From Synergistetes bacterium ADurb.Bin155 (GTDB lineage: Bacteria; Synergistota; Synergistia; Synergistales; Thermovirgaceae), in the NCBI GenBank assembly GCA_002070395.1, contig MWDE01000004.1, positions 1 through 64,000 of the forward strand: a stretch of DNA of 64,000 bases. The letters run 5' to 3'. The notes beneath the pieces are model-generated. The model did not search any database. It was given only the letters and a program-made list of their open reading frames with translations, and was not told the DNA's origin. Positions within the stretch are counted from its first letter, which is position 1; each line of letters begins with the position of its first letter. Positions 15,942 to 24,289 of this stretch are shown in pieces. Made by a program: the position numbers and the translations under genes.

Positions 15942-16760
15942 TTAAAGCAGGACCAGGTCGACCCTGCGGTTTTTAGCCCTTCCCGATGCCGTTTCATTGT
16001 CGGCTACCGGGCGTGATTCTCCAAAACCCTCGTATTCAAGACGCTCGGGTTCAATACCCTTTTCTACAAGTGACTGAACCACCGCCATGGCTCGGTCCTT
16101 CGAAAGCGCGAGGTTATCGGCTTCATTCCCGACCGAATCGGTATGACCTTCCACCTTGAGCCTCATCCGGCCATCCTCGGTCATCATCTGGAAGATCTCG
16201 TCGATGATCACCTGTGATTCAGTCCTGATGACAGCCTTGCCGGTATCAAAATGGATGGAAAGGGATACCCTTCCTGCGGTTTTCAGGGTCCGGGCCATTT
16301 CATCGGCGGAGATCCGCTGTTGAGCCACTCCCTTTTCGACGATGACCAGCCAATAGGTCTGGCCGTCACCCTGGCTCATGACCTCCGCCCAGGTCTCTGT
16401 GCTGTCCTGTTGAAGCGTCAGGTAGGTCATATCCTCCCTGTGACGGTAAAAACTGCCTCCTGCTCCCGAAGCGGCCCTTTCGTAGTTCATTATCACGAAA
16501 AGATCGCCCGGAGGCGGCTCCCCTTCGTTGATATCGTATTCGATCTGGATACGGCGTCCTTCCACCGTCAGATAGTTGCCTTCGGGGTCGATAAAGTCGT
16601 GTGAACCGAATTCGACCTCCTGGTAGTCTCCTATGTAGTAACCCGTGATCCGGGGCAGAAGCGGGTAATCCTTGCTTCCGGGCACATCGGATGGGAACGC
16701 CGGAAAAGCGAAAAGGGAGACAAGAACGGCAATGAATATTACTCTTACTGGACATCTCAC
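15942..16760 (-). CDS. OmpA-family peptidoglycan-binding protein
   Basis: This 272-aa exported protein has a signal peptide (residues 1-23, ending FPAFPS), a novel N-terminal region, and a C-terminal OmpA-like domain. That domain contains SLSIHFDTGKAVI (about 165-177), KVEGHTDSVGNEADNLALSKDRA (about 200) and GFGESRPVADNETASGRAKNRRVDL (about 245), which matches the peptidoglycan-binding consensus. It probably anchors an outer-membrane or periplasmic complex to the cell wall. The start is GTG with GGGAGGTG upstream. The next gene downstream is the 624-aa secreted protein, a likely partner. Confidence 0.88.
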   Translation of the reverse strand: MRCPVRVIFIAVLVSLFAFPAFPSDVPGSKDYPLLPRITGYYIGDYQEVEFGSHDFIDPEGNYLTVEGRRIQIEYDINEGEPPPGDLFVIMNYERAASGAGGSFYRHREDMTYLTLQQDSTETWAEVMSQGDGQTYWLVIVEKGVAQQRISADEMARTLKTAGRVSLSIHFDTGKAVIRTESQVIIDEIFQMMTEDGRMRLKVEGHTDSVGNEADNLALSKDRAMAVVQSLVEKGIEPERLEYEGFGESRPVADNETASGRAKNRRVDLVLL

Positions 16761-16902
16761 TGGAGCTCACCTCCCATTGGTAGGTTCGTGAAAGTGCTTT
16801 TTGTTCCACCTGTTAACAGTATAAATATTCATCGTAAAAAAAATCAATAGTACACAGGAGCTTGCAATTGTAGTTTTTCAAGACAAGAGTGGGAGTAGTT
16901 AT

Positions 16903-17088
16903 TGTCCCGGGAGAATACGATGAAAGGCACAAGGGTATTCTGTGCCGGACCTCCAGAGCATACCTTGGGAGGGGAACAGGCAGTGTACCGCCAAGATACC
17001 GATAATCCACAGACAGCCCCTGTGGGTTACCGGCTGGTCCAGGTGTCTCAGGTTCGATCTGTTCATGGGGTTGCTGATCATGGACATT
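16903..17088 (+). pseudogene. Second remnant of a PucR/CdaR-type regulator C-terminus
   Basis: Translation gives PGEYDERHKGILCRTSRAYL, then IIHRQ in one frame, VGYRLVQVSQ in another and RFDLFMGLLIMD in a third. This is the order expected for the end of a PucR-family protein (conserved Y-D-x-R/K-H-x-G, L-x-T-L-x-A-Y-L, I-H-R-N-T-L, Y-R-L and R-F-D-L). Several frameshifts separate the pieces. It is shorter than the remnant at 13390-14031 and lies on the other side of the OmpA pair. The rest of 16761-17433 shows nothing else I can identify. Confidence 0.55.
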
Positions 17089-17433
17089 CCGATCCCGGTA
17101 TTCCAAGGGCCTGCCTGGCCGTCTTTATCACGGGGCCCTTTAGGGTTTCGCAATGGGCCACATCCTTTTGTGCAGCCAAGAAGGCGATCCTATCCGCTAC
17201 CGATACAAGCGTCGGCACGAAAGCCATTTCAGTCATTTCTGTCAGCACCTTCTCTCGGGACCGGGGTTAAAGACCCCTTACTCGTGCAGGCCTCGAGGAC
17301 CCGGATGACAGGAAAACCTGTTACTCTCTATCGGGTTCTTCAATTGAGCCTTTTTAGGGGATGCCTGATCATGTTAAATTGTAAGGCGTCGGGCTGTGAA
17401 AAATCTTTTCCTTGATAAATGGGGGTTAAAGAG

Positions 17434-17889
17434 ATGCGAAGGAAGGAAAGGGAGATAAAAGACCTGGCGACGATGGAGAAGATTATAGGGGGGTCTTCCG
17501 TATGCAGGATGGGTTTGTGTGATGGAGACAGGCCCTACGTGGTGCCCATGAACTTCGGTTACCGCGAGGGCAAGGTATACATGCACTGCGCCCCGGAGGG
17601 GAGAAAACTCGATGTTATCGGGAAAAATCCTCATGTCTGCCTCGAGTTCGAGGCGGACCTGCAGATGAAGTACGCCCAGGAAGCCTGCGATTTCACCATG
17701 TACTACAAGAGCGTCATCGCCTGGGGGAGAGCCGAAGTCCTAAAGGAACCCGAGGAAAAGGCCCGCGGGATGAACGTCATCATGGGGCACTACACGGGGA
17801 AGGAGTACGACTTCCCGGCCCAGGCCCTGGCGAGGATAGTGGTCATCAGGGTCGATGTCGACGAGATGACGGGGAAGCAGAATGGGTGA
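17434..17889 (+). CDS. Pyridoxamine 5'-phosphate oxidase-like flavin-binding protein (NimA class)
   Basis: This 151-aa split-barrel protein belongs to the PNPOx-like/NimA group that binds FMN. The opening RRKEREIKD, then VCRMGLCDGDRPYVVPMNF and KVYMHCAPEGRKLDVIGKN near residues 28-75, are typical. Members include 5-nitroimidazole resistance proteins, but most have unknown substrates. The ATG at 17434 has GGGGG nearby, whereas the in-frame ATG at 17419 lacks a ribosome site. It overlaps the downstream otsB start by 8 nt. Confidence 0.88.
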   Translation: MRRKEREIKDLATMEKIIGGSSVCRMGLCDGDRPYVVPMNFGYREGKVYMHCAPEGRKLDVIGKNPHVCLEFEADLQMKYAQEACDFTMYYKSVIAWGRAEVLKEPEEKARGMNVIMGHYTGKEYDFPAQALARIVVIRVDVDEMTGKQNG

Positions 17890-18742
17890 GACCGGCAGGC
17901 CGTCCGCCATGAAGAGAGGGCCCCTCGGCGCCGATCCGGGCCGGCTCCCGTCGGCGCTGGATTGCATGGGGATCATCGGGGAAGCCGCCCGGGGCAGGCG
18001 GCTTTTCGCCTCCTTCGATTTCGACGGCACCCTAACACCTATCGTGAAGGACCCCTACGAGGCTTACCTTGACCCGGCCATGAGGTCGAGGCTGGAAACC
18101 CTTTCCAGGGTAGCCGCCGTCGCCGTGGTGACGGGGAGGGACCTGGGAGATATCCGAAGGAGGGTGGGGATTCCGGCCCTTTTTTACTCCGGGTGCCACG
18201 GTTTCGAGATAGCCGGTCCCTCGGGGAGCGGTGTCGCCTTCCGGACGGGGGAAAAGTACGCCTATGCCCTGGAAGAGGCGGGCGAACGCTTTGAAAAGAT
18301 CCTGGTCGGTTTCCACGGAGCCATCCTCCAGAGGAAACGGTACTGTCTGACGGTCCACTACAGGCTCGTGGCCAAGGAGAAAGTGGGCGCGCTTATCTCT
18401 CTCGTCAAGGAGGCGGCCGCCGGCGTAGGAGGCTTGAGGGCGAGGCCCGACAAGAAAGCCGTGGAAGTGCTGCCCGACATGGATTGGAACAAGGGTTCCG
18501 CCGTCCTGTGGCTCCTCGACCATTTAGGGATGACCCCGGCCGGTTCCTTTGCCCTCTACGTGGGGGACGACATCACCGACGAGGACGGCTTCAGGGCCGT
18601 CGCGGGGAGGGGGGCGGGGGTCATCGTCGCCGGGGCGGGCACTGGAAGGGTGACCCTGGCGACCTACCGGTTGGAAAGCGTCGAGGGGACGGCGCTTTTC
18701 ATCGAGGGGCTGACCCGTATCGCTTCACCTGGAGCGCCCTGA
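17882..18742 (+). CDS. otsB: Trehalose-6-phosphate phosphatase OtsB
   Basis: This 286-aa HAD-superfamily enzyme removes phosphate from trehalose 6-phosphate. Motif I FDFDGTLTPI (about residues 44-53, nucleophile Asp), motif II VVTGRD, the substrate block YSGCHGFEI and motif IV YVGDDITDEDGF (about 222-233) are clear. The family usually partners with OtsA; no synthase is present in this window. About 35 residues precede the HAD core, somewhat longer than usual, so the true start could be further in. Confidence 0.9.
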   Translation: MGETGRPSAMKRGPLGADPGRLPSALDCMGIIGEAARGRRLFASFDFDGTLTPIVKDPYEAYLDPAMRSRLETLSRVAAVAVVTGRDLGDIRRRVGIPALFYSGCHGFEIAGPSGSGVAFRTGEKYAYALEEAGERFEKILVGFHGAILQRKRYCLTVHYRLVAKEKVGALISLVKEAAAGVGGLRARPDKKAVEVLPDMDWNKGSAVLWLLDHLGMTPAGSFALYVGDDITDEDGFRAVAGRGAGVIVAGAGTGRVTLATYRLESVEGTALFIEGLTRIASPGAP

Positions 18743-18779
18743 CCTGCCCGAGGCCCGCGGCTTCGATGGGCCGGCTCCC

Positions 18780-19220
18780 CTAGGGTGCTTTTCCCTCCAG
18801 GACCACGGTGTCGCCGGGGCTCACCCCGCCGCCGGTCAATACCTTAAGGAAATAGCCCACCGTCGGCAGGAGGCACCACCCCCGGTAGTCGTAGGAGTGG
18901 GGCTCATCGGGCCTTTTCCCCTTTTCGACCACTTCCAGGACGACCTCGGTCCCAATCCTGAGCAATGATCCGGGGGCCAGTTCCGCCGGCAGCCCCCGGA
19001 CCACGAGGTTCTCCGCCAGGGAACCGGGGGGGAAGGGGAAACCGGCCTTGGATTCCGCCAGGGCCAAATCCTCGGAGCGGAGGAGGCTCACCTGGCGGTC
19101 CCCCATACCGAAATGCCCGTCGCCGGCGATGCCCATCCCCTCGACGAAGCGGGCCGCTTCAAGGGCGTTCTTGGCTTTCTGCCGGTCCTCGCCGGCGCAG
19201 ACAGCAATTATCATAGCCAT
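18780..19220 (-). CDS. MOSC-domain protein
   Basis: This 146-aa stand-alone MOSC domain protein has the family core GIAGDGHFG and DRQVSLLRSEDL (about 30-52) and GSLAENLVVRGL. MOSC proteins are thought to carry sulfur for molybdenum cofactor or related metal-sulfur chemistry. The characteristic Cys is represented by the YRGWCLLPTVGYF block near residue 115. GGGGAGGG precedes the ATG. It is convergent with otsB and upstream of the pilin-like gene on the same strand. Confidence 0.88.
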   Translation of the reverse strand: MAMIIAVCAGEDRQKAKNALEAARFVEGMGIAGDGHFGMGDRQVSLLRSEDLALAESKAGFPFPPGSLAENLVVRGLPAELAPGSLLRIGTEVVLEVVEKGKRPDEPHSYDYRGWCLLPTVGYFLKVLTGGGVSPGDTVVLEGKAP

Positions 19221-19245
19221 TCCGATCCCTCCCCAGGGGTGATAC

Positions 19246-20250
19246 TCAAGGGATCAACTCCCAGGCGTCGGATGACCCCGGCGGGTCCTCCCCGGGGTCA
19301 ACGTACCATTTAGCCCTGTATTGCTTCCCGTTATAAAAAACTGAATCGCCGCCGGCATATTTGTTCGATGCGACCCATTGGTCGGTGCCGATCTGTTGCC
19401 ACGGGGAACCCACCGTGCCGGGGGTGTTATCTTTCGTCCAGTTCCAGGCCTGGTACTGTTTCCCCTCGTAAACTACGATGTCTCCCTGTTTGTACTCGTT
19501 GAAGTCTCTCCATTCATCGGTGATCTCCTGCCAGGGGCTGTCCATCAGGCCTGGTTGATTCCCCCGGGTCCAGTAGCGGGCCTCGAAGACCTTGCCGTCG
19601 AATTCGACCCGTTCGCCTCCCAGGTAAGCCCGGCCGCTGTCCCATGTATCATGATCGGGGCGGGTGCCGCCGGTGTCCGACCCGGGGCCCTGGCCGGTGC
19701 CGCCGCCGGGGCCTTCCGGCCCGGAGTGATCATCCTCTCCGCCTTCGTCGGATCCCGGCCCGATGTCCTTTACCCTCACAGCCACGACGGGGTCGGCGCG
19801 ATAGGGCTCCAGATCTCCGTTGAGGAGGCCGTACTCGGAGGAGTCCCTTTCCAGGAACTTCCTTATGCGGGTAGAACCGCCGAATTCGTCGGCCACTCTC
19901 GCGGCGGCGTAAACAGTCCCCAGGGCTTCGTGCCTCTTGATGGCGTAGACCCCCGAATCCTCGTCCCAGGCCTGGAGTTGGATGTGGCCTGTCATGTAGG
20001 CGTTGAGCCTTTCGTAGTCGCTCTCTCCGGGCCAGCGGCCGTTATCGGAGAAGAACAGCATGGCCGTCCTCTTGAGGGTCATCAGGTCCGAGACGATCCT
20101 CGTCGCGGCGGACCGGTCCCTCGATATGCCCGAGGTCAAAAGCAGGTTCCCGGCGAGGATGGCTATGATAAGTATCGTGAGGAGGATCTCCACCAGGGTG
20201 AAGCCCCGTTTTGACCTTGACAACTCGGCTAACCCCCCCGCGTCCGTCAT
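19246..20250 (-). CDS. Type IV pilin-like protein carrying three CBM5/12-type carbohydrate-binding repeats
   Basis: This 334-aa protein has a class III prepilin leader cleaved after Gly16 (RG|FTLVEILLTILIIAILAG), giving the hydrophobic pilin helix, then a pilin-like region with NGRWPGESDYE typical of pseudopilins. A Gly/Pro/Asp-rich linker (about 165-200) leads to three tandem repeats at about 201-243, 244-287 and 288-334. Each has W...Y..G..V.(Y/F).GK.(Y/F).A..(W/Y)...P......W..I, which matches CBM5/12 chitin-binding type modules. The protein could be displayed at or near a pilus tip to bind chitin-like or other beta-glycans. No other pilus assembly genes are adjacent. Confidence 0.82.
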   Translation of the reverse strand: MTDAGGLAELSRSKRGFTLVEILLTILIIAILAGNLLLTSGISRDRSAATRIVSDLMTLKRTAMLFFSDNGRWPGESDYERLNAYMTGHIQLQAWDEDSGVYAIKRHEALGTVYAAARVADEFGGSTRIRKFLERDSSEYGLLNGDLEPYRADPVVAVRVKDIGPGSDEGGEDDHSGPEGPGGGTGQGPGSDTGGTRPDHDTWDSGRAYLGGERVEFDGKVFEARYWTRGNQPGLMDSPWQEITDEWRDFNEYKQGDIVVYEGKQYQAWNWTKDNTPGTVGSPWQQIGTDQWVASNKYAGGDSVFYNGKQYRAKWYVDPGEDPPGSSDAWELIP

Positions 20251-20378
20251 ATCCCCGTTCAGAGAATTCTACTTGGCCCGAAGGGTTTTGTCATCCGTCC
20301 TTTCTTCCTTGCTATAATGGTTGACCTTGAGGGGGCCCTTTTTGTCCCGGCCCCCGGAAGACGGGGAGGGCGAGGAAG

Positions 20379-20921
20379 ATGAATGAAGATGCCGCCGCAG
20401 GTGTCACCCGGATACTGGCCGAGGCCGGATTTCACGACCACCAGTGGGTGCGGCCCTCGGAGCTGGTGATATCCCAGTGGGTAAGGGTGAAGTGCATGTT
20501 CGGGTGCCCTGACTACGGCAGGAACGCCTCCTGCCCGCCTCACGTCCCATCGGTGCCGGAGTGCCGGGAACTGCTGCGTGAGTACTCCCGGGCTCTCCTG
20601 ATACACTTGCCCTGCAAAGTGCCGCCCGACGGGAGGCGGCAGTGGTGCCTCGAAAACCAGGAGAGGCTGGTCGAGGTGGAAAGGCGGGTATTCCTCTCGG
20701 GTTTCGAGAAGGCCTTTCTCCTCTCTTTCGATAACTGCAACCTCTGCGATGAGTGTGTGTCCGAGCCCAGCGACTGCCGATTCCCCTATAAAAGGCGTCC
20801 CACCATGGAGGCCTTTGCCATCGATGTTTACTCCAGCGTGAAAAAGTACGGGTATACCCTTTCGGTCAAAAAGAATCGTCTCGAAGAACCGGACCGCTTC
20901 GCCCTGCTGCTGGTCGAGTAA
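20379..20921 (+). CDS. DUF2284 cysteine-rich metal-binding protein
   Basis: This 180-aa protein belongs to the DUF2284 predicted metal-binding family, frequent in anaerobes. Conserved cysteine groups are KCMFGCPDYGRNASCPPHVP (near 38-57) and CNLCDECVSEPSDC (near 119-132), which probably bind iron-sulfur clusters. Function is unknown. A TATAAT at 20313-20318 lies upstream with TTGTCA 19 nt before it, a suboptimal spacing. It stands alone between the pilin-like gene and the efflux operon. Confidence 0.88.
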   Translation: MNEDAAAGVTRILAEAGFHDHQWVRPSELVISQWVRVKCMFGCPDYGRNASCPPHVPSVPECRELLREYSRALLIHLPCKVPPDGRRQWCLENQERLVEVERRVFLSGFEKAFLLSFDNCNLCDECVSEPSDCRFPYKRRPTMEAFAIDVYSSVKKYGYTLSVKKNRLEEPDRFALLLVE

Positions 20922-21115
20922 AGGCAGGCATCGTTCTTTCCCCGGACCAGGGTGTGCCTATTCGGAACCGCCGGAAGGTCTGAAAAGGAGGATATCCCTT
21001 CAAGCACTTCCGGGGTGGCCCGAAGCCTCTTAACCATCCTTTACATTTCTCTACCCCGTCTTCATCATTGAGAGATTAAAATTGTGGGCAAACAAAGCGA
21101 GATAGGTGGTAAGCC

Positions 21116-22402
21116 ATGGCGCTGACGAAAAAAGCGTTCCCCCTGGTTTTACTGTTACTCCTGCTCTCGGTCCCGTCGAGTGCGGCGAAGGAAGCCGCCC
21201 CGGCGATGATGAGCCTCGATGAGTGCATCGAGAGGGCCCTCGCCGGTCACCCTGACCTAGCCGCCGGACGGGCGGACATGGCCGCTTCGGAAGCCAGGAC
21301 GGGTCAGATCCGGGCGGGCTATAGCCCATCGATGAGCTTCTCCTCGGGTTTTTCCGAGAGGTCCTCCCCTGGATCGGGTTCCTCGGAAGGTTCGTGGTCG
21401 AGCGGTTTAACCCTATCGCAGGTCGTGAGCGACTGGGGGAGGACCCACATCTCCCTCAGGAGAAGCCTGCTCGACGCCGAGGGGAAGGCCCTGGCGCTAG
21501 AGGCTAAGCGATCCGATATCATCTTCGAGGTCACGAGGTCCTATTACCAGGTTCTGAAGACCATGAAAAATCTCGAGGTCGCGGAAGAGAGCCTGGCATT
21601 GAACGACGAAAGACTGGGGCAGGCCGAGGCCTTTTTCGAGGTGGGCCGCGTATCGAAGTATGACGTAACGGCCGCCCGGGTCTCAAGGAGCAATGCCAGC
21701 CTGGCCCTCGTGCAGGCCGGGACCGCCCTCAAGGAAGCGATGACCTCGCTGAAGGCGGCGATAGGTTCCCCCGGGATGCCTGACTTCTCCCTGGCGGAGG
21801 TCGCCGATGGCCAGGGATCGCTCCCCCCGACCAGCCTGCCGTTGCTGGAAGTCGCCTTGGACTACGCCCTCGGGAACCGGCCCGACCTTGAGATCTACAG
21901 GGTGAACCTAGCGTCGGCGGAAGCGGCTGCCACCCTCGCCGGACTGGACAACGCCCCGAAGCTGGACCTGTCGGCGGGTTACGGGTGGGGTTCGACCGAT
22001 TTCTGGGGGCAGGACAGCTGGAGAGCGGGGCTGACCCTCTCCTTTCATCTTTTTGATGGGGGCCTGAGGAGAGAAAAGATCCGGGAGGCCGGGGCCAACG
22101 TCGAGGGCGCGGAAGCCCGGCTCGAGTCCTACCGGCAACAGGTGATGAAGGATGTCACGAACGCCTGGCTCGCCGCGTCCGATTCGGCCGAGGTTGAGGC
22201 CGCCGCCGCCGAGGGCCTGAAGATGGCATCGGAGAACCTGGAGATCGCCACGGGAAGGTACAGGACGGGGGTCGGGTCGCCCCTGGAGGTCTCCGACGCG
22301 ACGAAGAACTTCGCCGAGGCGAAAGCCGCGTGGTACGGGGCGCTCTACGACGGGATGACGGCGAGGGCCGCTCTGGAGAAGGCGATGGGAGTGGAGCGAT
22401 GA
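21116..22402 (+). CDS. TolC-family outer-membrane efflux channel
   Basis: This 428-aa outer-membrane factor has a signal peptide (residues 5-23, ending SSAAKEA), the repeated TolC helical hairpin blocks (LDECIERALAGHPDLAAGRA at the start and LEVALDYALGNRPDLEIYRV mid-protein) and coiled-coil-prone helices. It would form the exit duct for the MacA-MacB pump encoded by the next three genes, whose starts overlap or nearly abut. The presence of such a duct supports a two-membrane cell envelope. AGGTGG lies just upstream of the ATG. Confidence 0.93.
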   Translation: MALTKKAFPLVLLLLLLSVPSSAAKEAAPAMMSLDECIERALAGHPDLAAGRADMAASEARTGQIRAGYSPSMSFSSGFSERSSPGSGSSEGSWSSGLTLSQVVSDWGRTHISLRRSLLDAEGKALALEAKRSDIIFEVTRSYYQVLKTMKNLEVAEESLALNDERLGQAEAFFEVGRVSKYDVTAARVSRSNASLALVQAGTALKEAMTSLKAAIGSPGMPDFSLAEVADGQGSLPPTSLPLLEVALDYALGNRPDLEIYRVNLASAEAAATLAGLDNAPKLDLSAGYGWGSTDFWGQDSWRAGLTLSFHLFDGGLRREKIREAGANVEGAEARLESYRQQVMKDVTNAWLAASDSAEVEAAAAEGLKMASENLEIATGRYRTGVGSPLEVSDATKNFAEAKAAWYGALYDGMTARAALEKAMGVER

Positions 22403-23580
22403 TGAAGGTCATGCTGAAAGGTCGAAAGTTACTGGTGGCGGGGTTCCTTTTACTGGCCGCGGCGGGCTTCCTGTTCTACCACGGCCGCTCTTCAGGCCTC
22501 CCCGAGGTCCAGACCACCGCCGTCCTGAGGGGGAATATCGTGAAGACTGTTTCCGCCACGGGGTCGCTGAACGCTGTCAACACGGTGAACGTCGGGGCCC
22601 AGGTCTCGGGCACGATAAAGAAGATCCACGTGGACTACAACTCCGTCGTGGCCAGGGGACAGCTCCTCGCGGAGATAGATCCGTCGCTGCTCGAGGCCAA
22701 CATCAGGCAGTCCCAGGCCAGCGTGCTCTCCGCCTCCGCTTCGCTCCAGGAGGCCCGGGCGAACCTGGCCGAGGCGAAAAAGAACCTGGAGCGCAACCGG
22801 GACCTCTTTTCAAGGGGTTACATCGCGGCCATGGAACTCGACCAGTCCCAGACGGCCTACGAGACCTCCCTCTCGCGCCTGAAGAGCGCCGAGGCCTCCC
22901 TCTCCCAAGCCAGGGCGGACCTGGAGTACAAAAAGATCAACCTCGGGCACGCCAGCATCGTGTCGCCCATCGACGGTGTCGTGATCGACAGGGAAGTGGA
23001 TGAGGGCCAGACGGTCAACGCGAGCCAGTCGGCGCCGACGCTCTTCACCATCGCTGAGGACCTAGCCAGGATGCAGGTGGAAGCCAACATCGACGAGGCC
23101 GATATCGGCCAGGTCCGACGGGGGCAGACCGTCCAATTCACCGTGGACGCCTTCCCCGAGGAATCCTTCACCGGCGCCGTCAAGGAGGTCCGCCTCGCCG
23201 CCGCGACCACAGACAATGTGGTGACCTACAGGGTCGTCATTTCAGTGGACAACGAGAGGAAGATCCTGATGCCGGGCATGACGGCCAATGTTTCGGTCGT
23301 CGTCGAGAAAAAGGGGGATATCCTGAAGGTGGCCAGTTCGGCCCTGAGGTTCAAACCAGCGCGGGAGGGCGGCGGCTCCAGGCCGAAAGGGGCCGTCCTC
23401 TGGACCCTTGAAAAGGGAGAGCTGGTGCCCCACCCAGTTAGGACCGGCATCTACGACGGCATGTACACCGAGGTCTCCGGTGAGGGGATCTCCGAGGGCA
23501 TGGCGGTGGTGACTTACATGTCTGCCACGACGGGGGGGAGTGCCCCCAGCGCCTTCGGGTTCGGAGGCCGACCCCGGTGA
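22399..23580 (+). CDS. macA: MacA-type periplasmic adaptor (HlyD family)
   Basis: This 393-aa membrane fusion protein bridges MacB and the TolC duct. The inner-membrane anchor is at about residues 11-29, followed by a lipoyl-like half (VGAQVSGTIKKIHVDYNS), a long alpha-hairpin (LEANIRQSQASV to LEYKKINLGHA), the second lipoyl half IVSPIDGVVIDREVDEGQTV and a beta-barrel. ATG at 22399 overlaps the tolC stop (ATGATGA), making it preferable to in-frame starts inside tolC. Length is typical. Confidence 0.93.
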   Translation: MMKVMLKGRKLLVAGFLLLAAAGFLFYHGRSSGLPEVQTTAVLRGNIVKTVSATGSLNAVNTVNVGAQVSGTIKKIHVDYNSVVARGQLLAEIDPSLLEANIRQSQASVLSASASLQEARANLAEAKKNLERNRDLFSRGYIAAMELDQSQTAYETSLSRLKSAEASLSQARADLEYKKINLGHASIVSPIDGVVIDREVDEGQTVNASQSAPTLFTIAEDLARMQVEANIDEADIGQVRRGQTVQFTVDAFPEESFTGAVKEVRLAAATTDNVVTYRVVISVDNERKILMPGMTANVSVVVEKKGDILKVASSALRFKPAREGGGSRPKGAVLWTLEKGELVPHPVRTGIYDGMYTEVSGEGISEGMAVVTYMSATTGGSAPSAFGFGGRPR

Positions 23581-23587
23581 GGGCCTG

Positions 23588-24289
23588 ATGGCGACGGACG
23601 GGATGGTCCTCCTGGAGGGCATCACGAAAATATACGACCTCGGCGATGTCCAGGTGGAGGCCCTCAGGGACGTCAGCTTTTCCGTGGCCGAGGGGGAGTT
23701 CCTTTCCATCATGGGGGCTTCCGGCTCGGGCAAGTCAACGCTGATGAACATCCTGGGGTGCCTTGACACACCGACGAGGGGCCGTTATTACCTGGAGGGC
23801 TTTGATGTCAGCGGCCTTTCGAGGGATGAACTGGCGGACATCCGCAAGCACAAGATCGGTTTCGTCTTCCAGGGTTTCAACCTGCTGCCGCGCATGACGG
23901 CCCTGGAGAATGTCCAGCTGCCCATGCTCTATAACGGCGTCCCCCCCTCCCTGAGGGAGGGGAAGGCCATGGAGGCCCTGGAGATGGTGGGGTTGGGCAA
24001 AAGGGCCCACCACCAGCCCCAGCAGCTGTCGGGCGGCCAGCAGCAAAGGGTGGCTATCGCCCGCGCCCTGGTGAACGACGCCTCGATCATCCTAGCCGAT
24101 GAGCCTACGGGGAACCTGGACAGCAGGACCGGCAGGGATATCATGGGCCTCTTCACTGAATTGAATGAAAAGCTCGGCAGGACCATAATCCAGGTCACTC
24201 ACGAGGCCGAAATGGCCGCCTACGGGAAAAGGACCATCACCTTCCGGGACGGAATTATCCTGAAGGACGAAAGGGCCGGTGGGTCATGA
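23588..24289 (+). CDS. MacB-type ABC transporter ATP-binding protein
   Basis: This 233-aa ATPase of the MacB/LolD class has Walker A GASGSGKSTLMN (about 39-50), Q-loop VFQGFNLLPRMTALENV, signature LSGGQQQRVAIARAL, Walker B ILADEPTGNLDS and the H-loop VTHE. ATPase and permease are separate genes here, unlike E. coli MacB, where they are fused. The ATG at 23588 follows GGTGAGGG. The stop overlaps the permease start. Confidence 0.93.
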   Translation: MATDGMVLLEGITKIYDLGDVQVEALRDVSFSVAEGEFLSIMGASGSGKSTLMNILGCLDTPTRGRYYLEGFDVSGLSRDELADIRKHKIGFVFQGFNLLPRMTALENVQLPMLYNGVPPSLREGKAMEALEMVGLGKRAHHQPQQLSGGQQQRVAIARALVNDASIILADEPTGNLDSRTGRDIMGLFTELNEKLGRTIIQVTHEAEMAAYGKRTITFRDGIILKDERAGGS

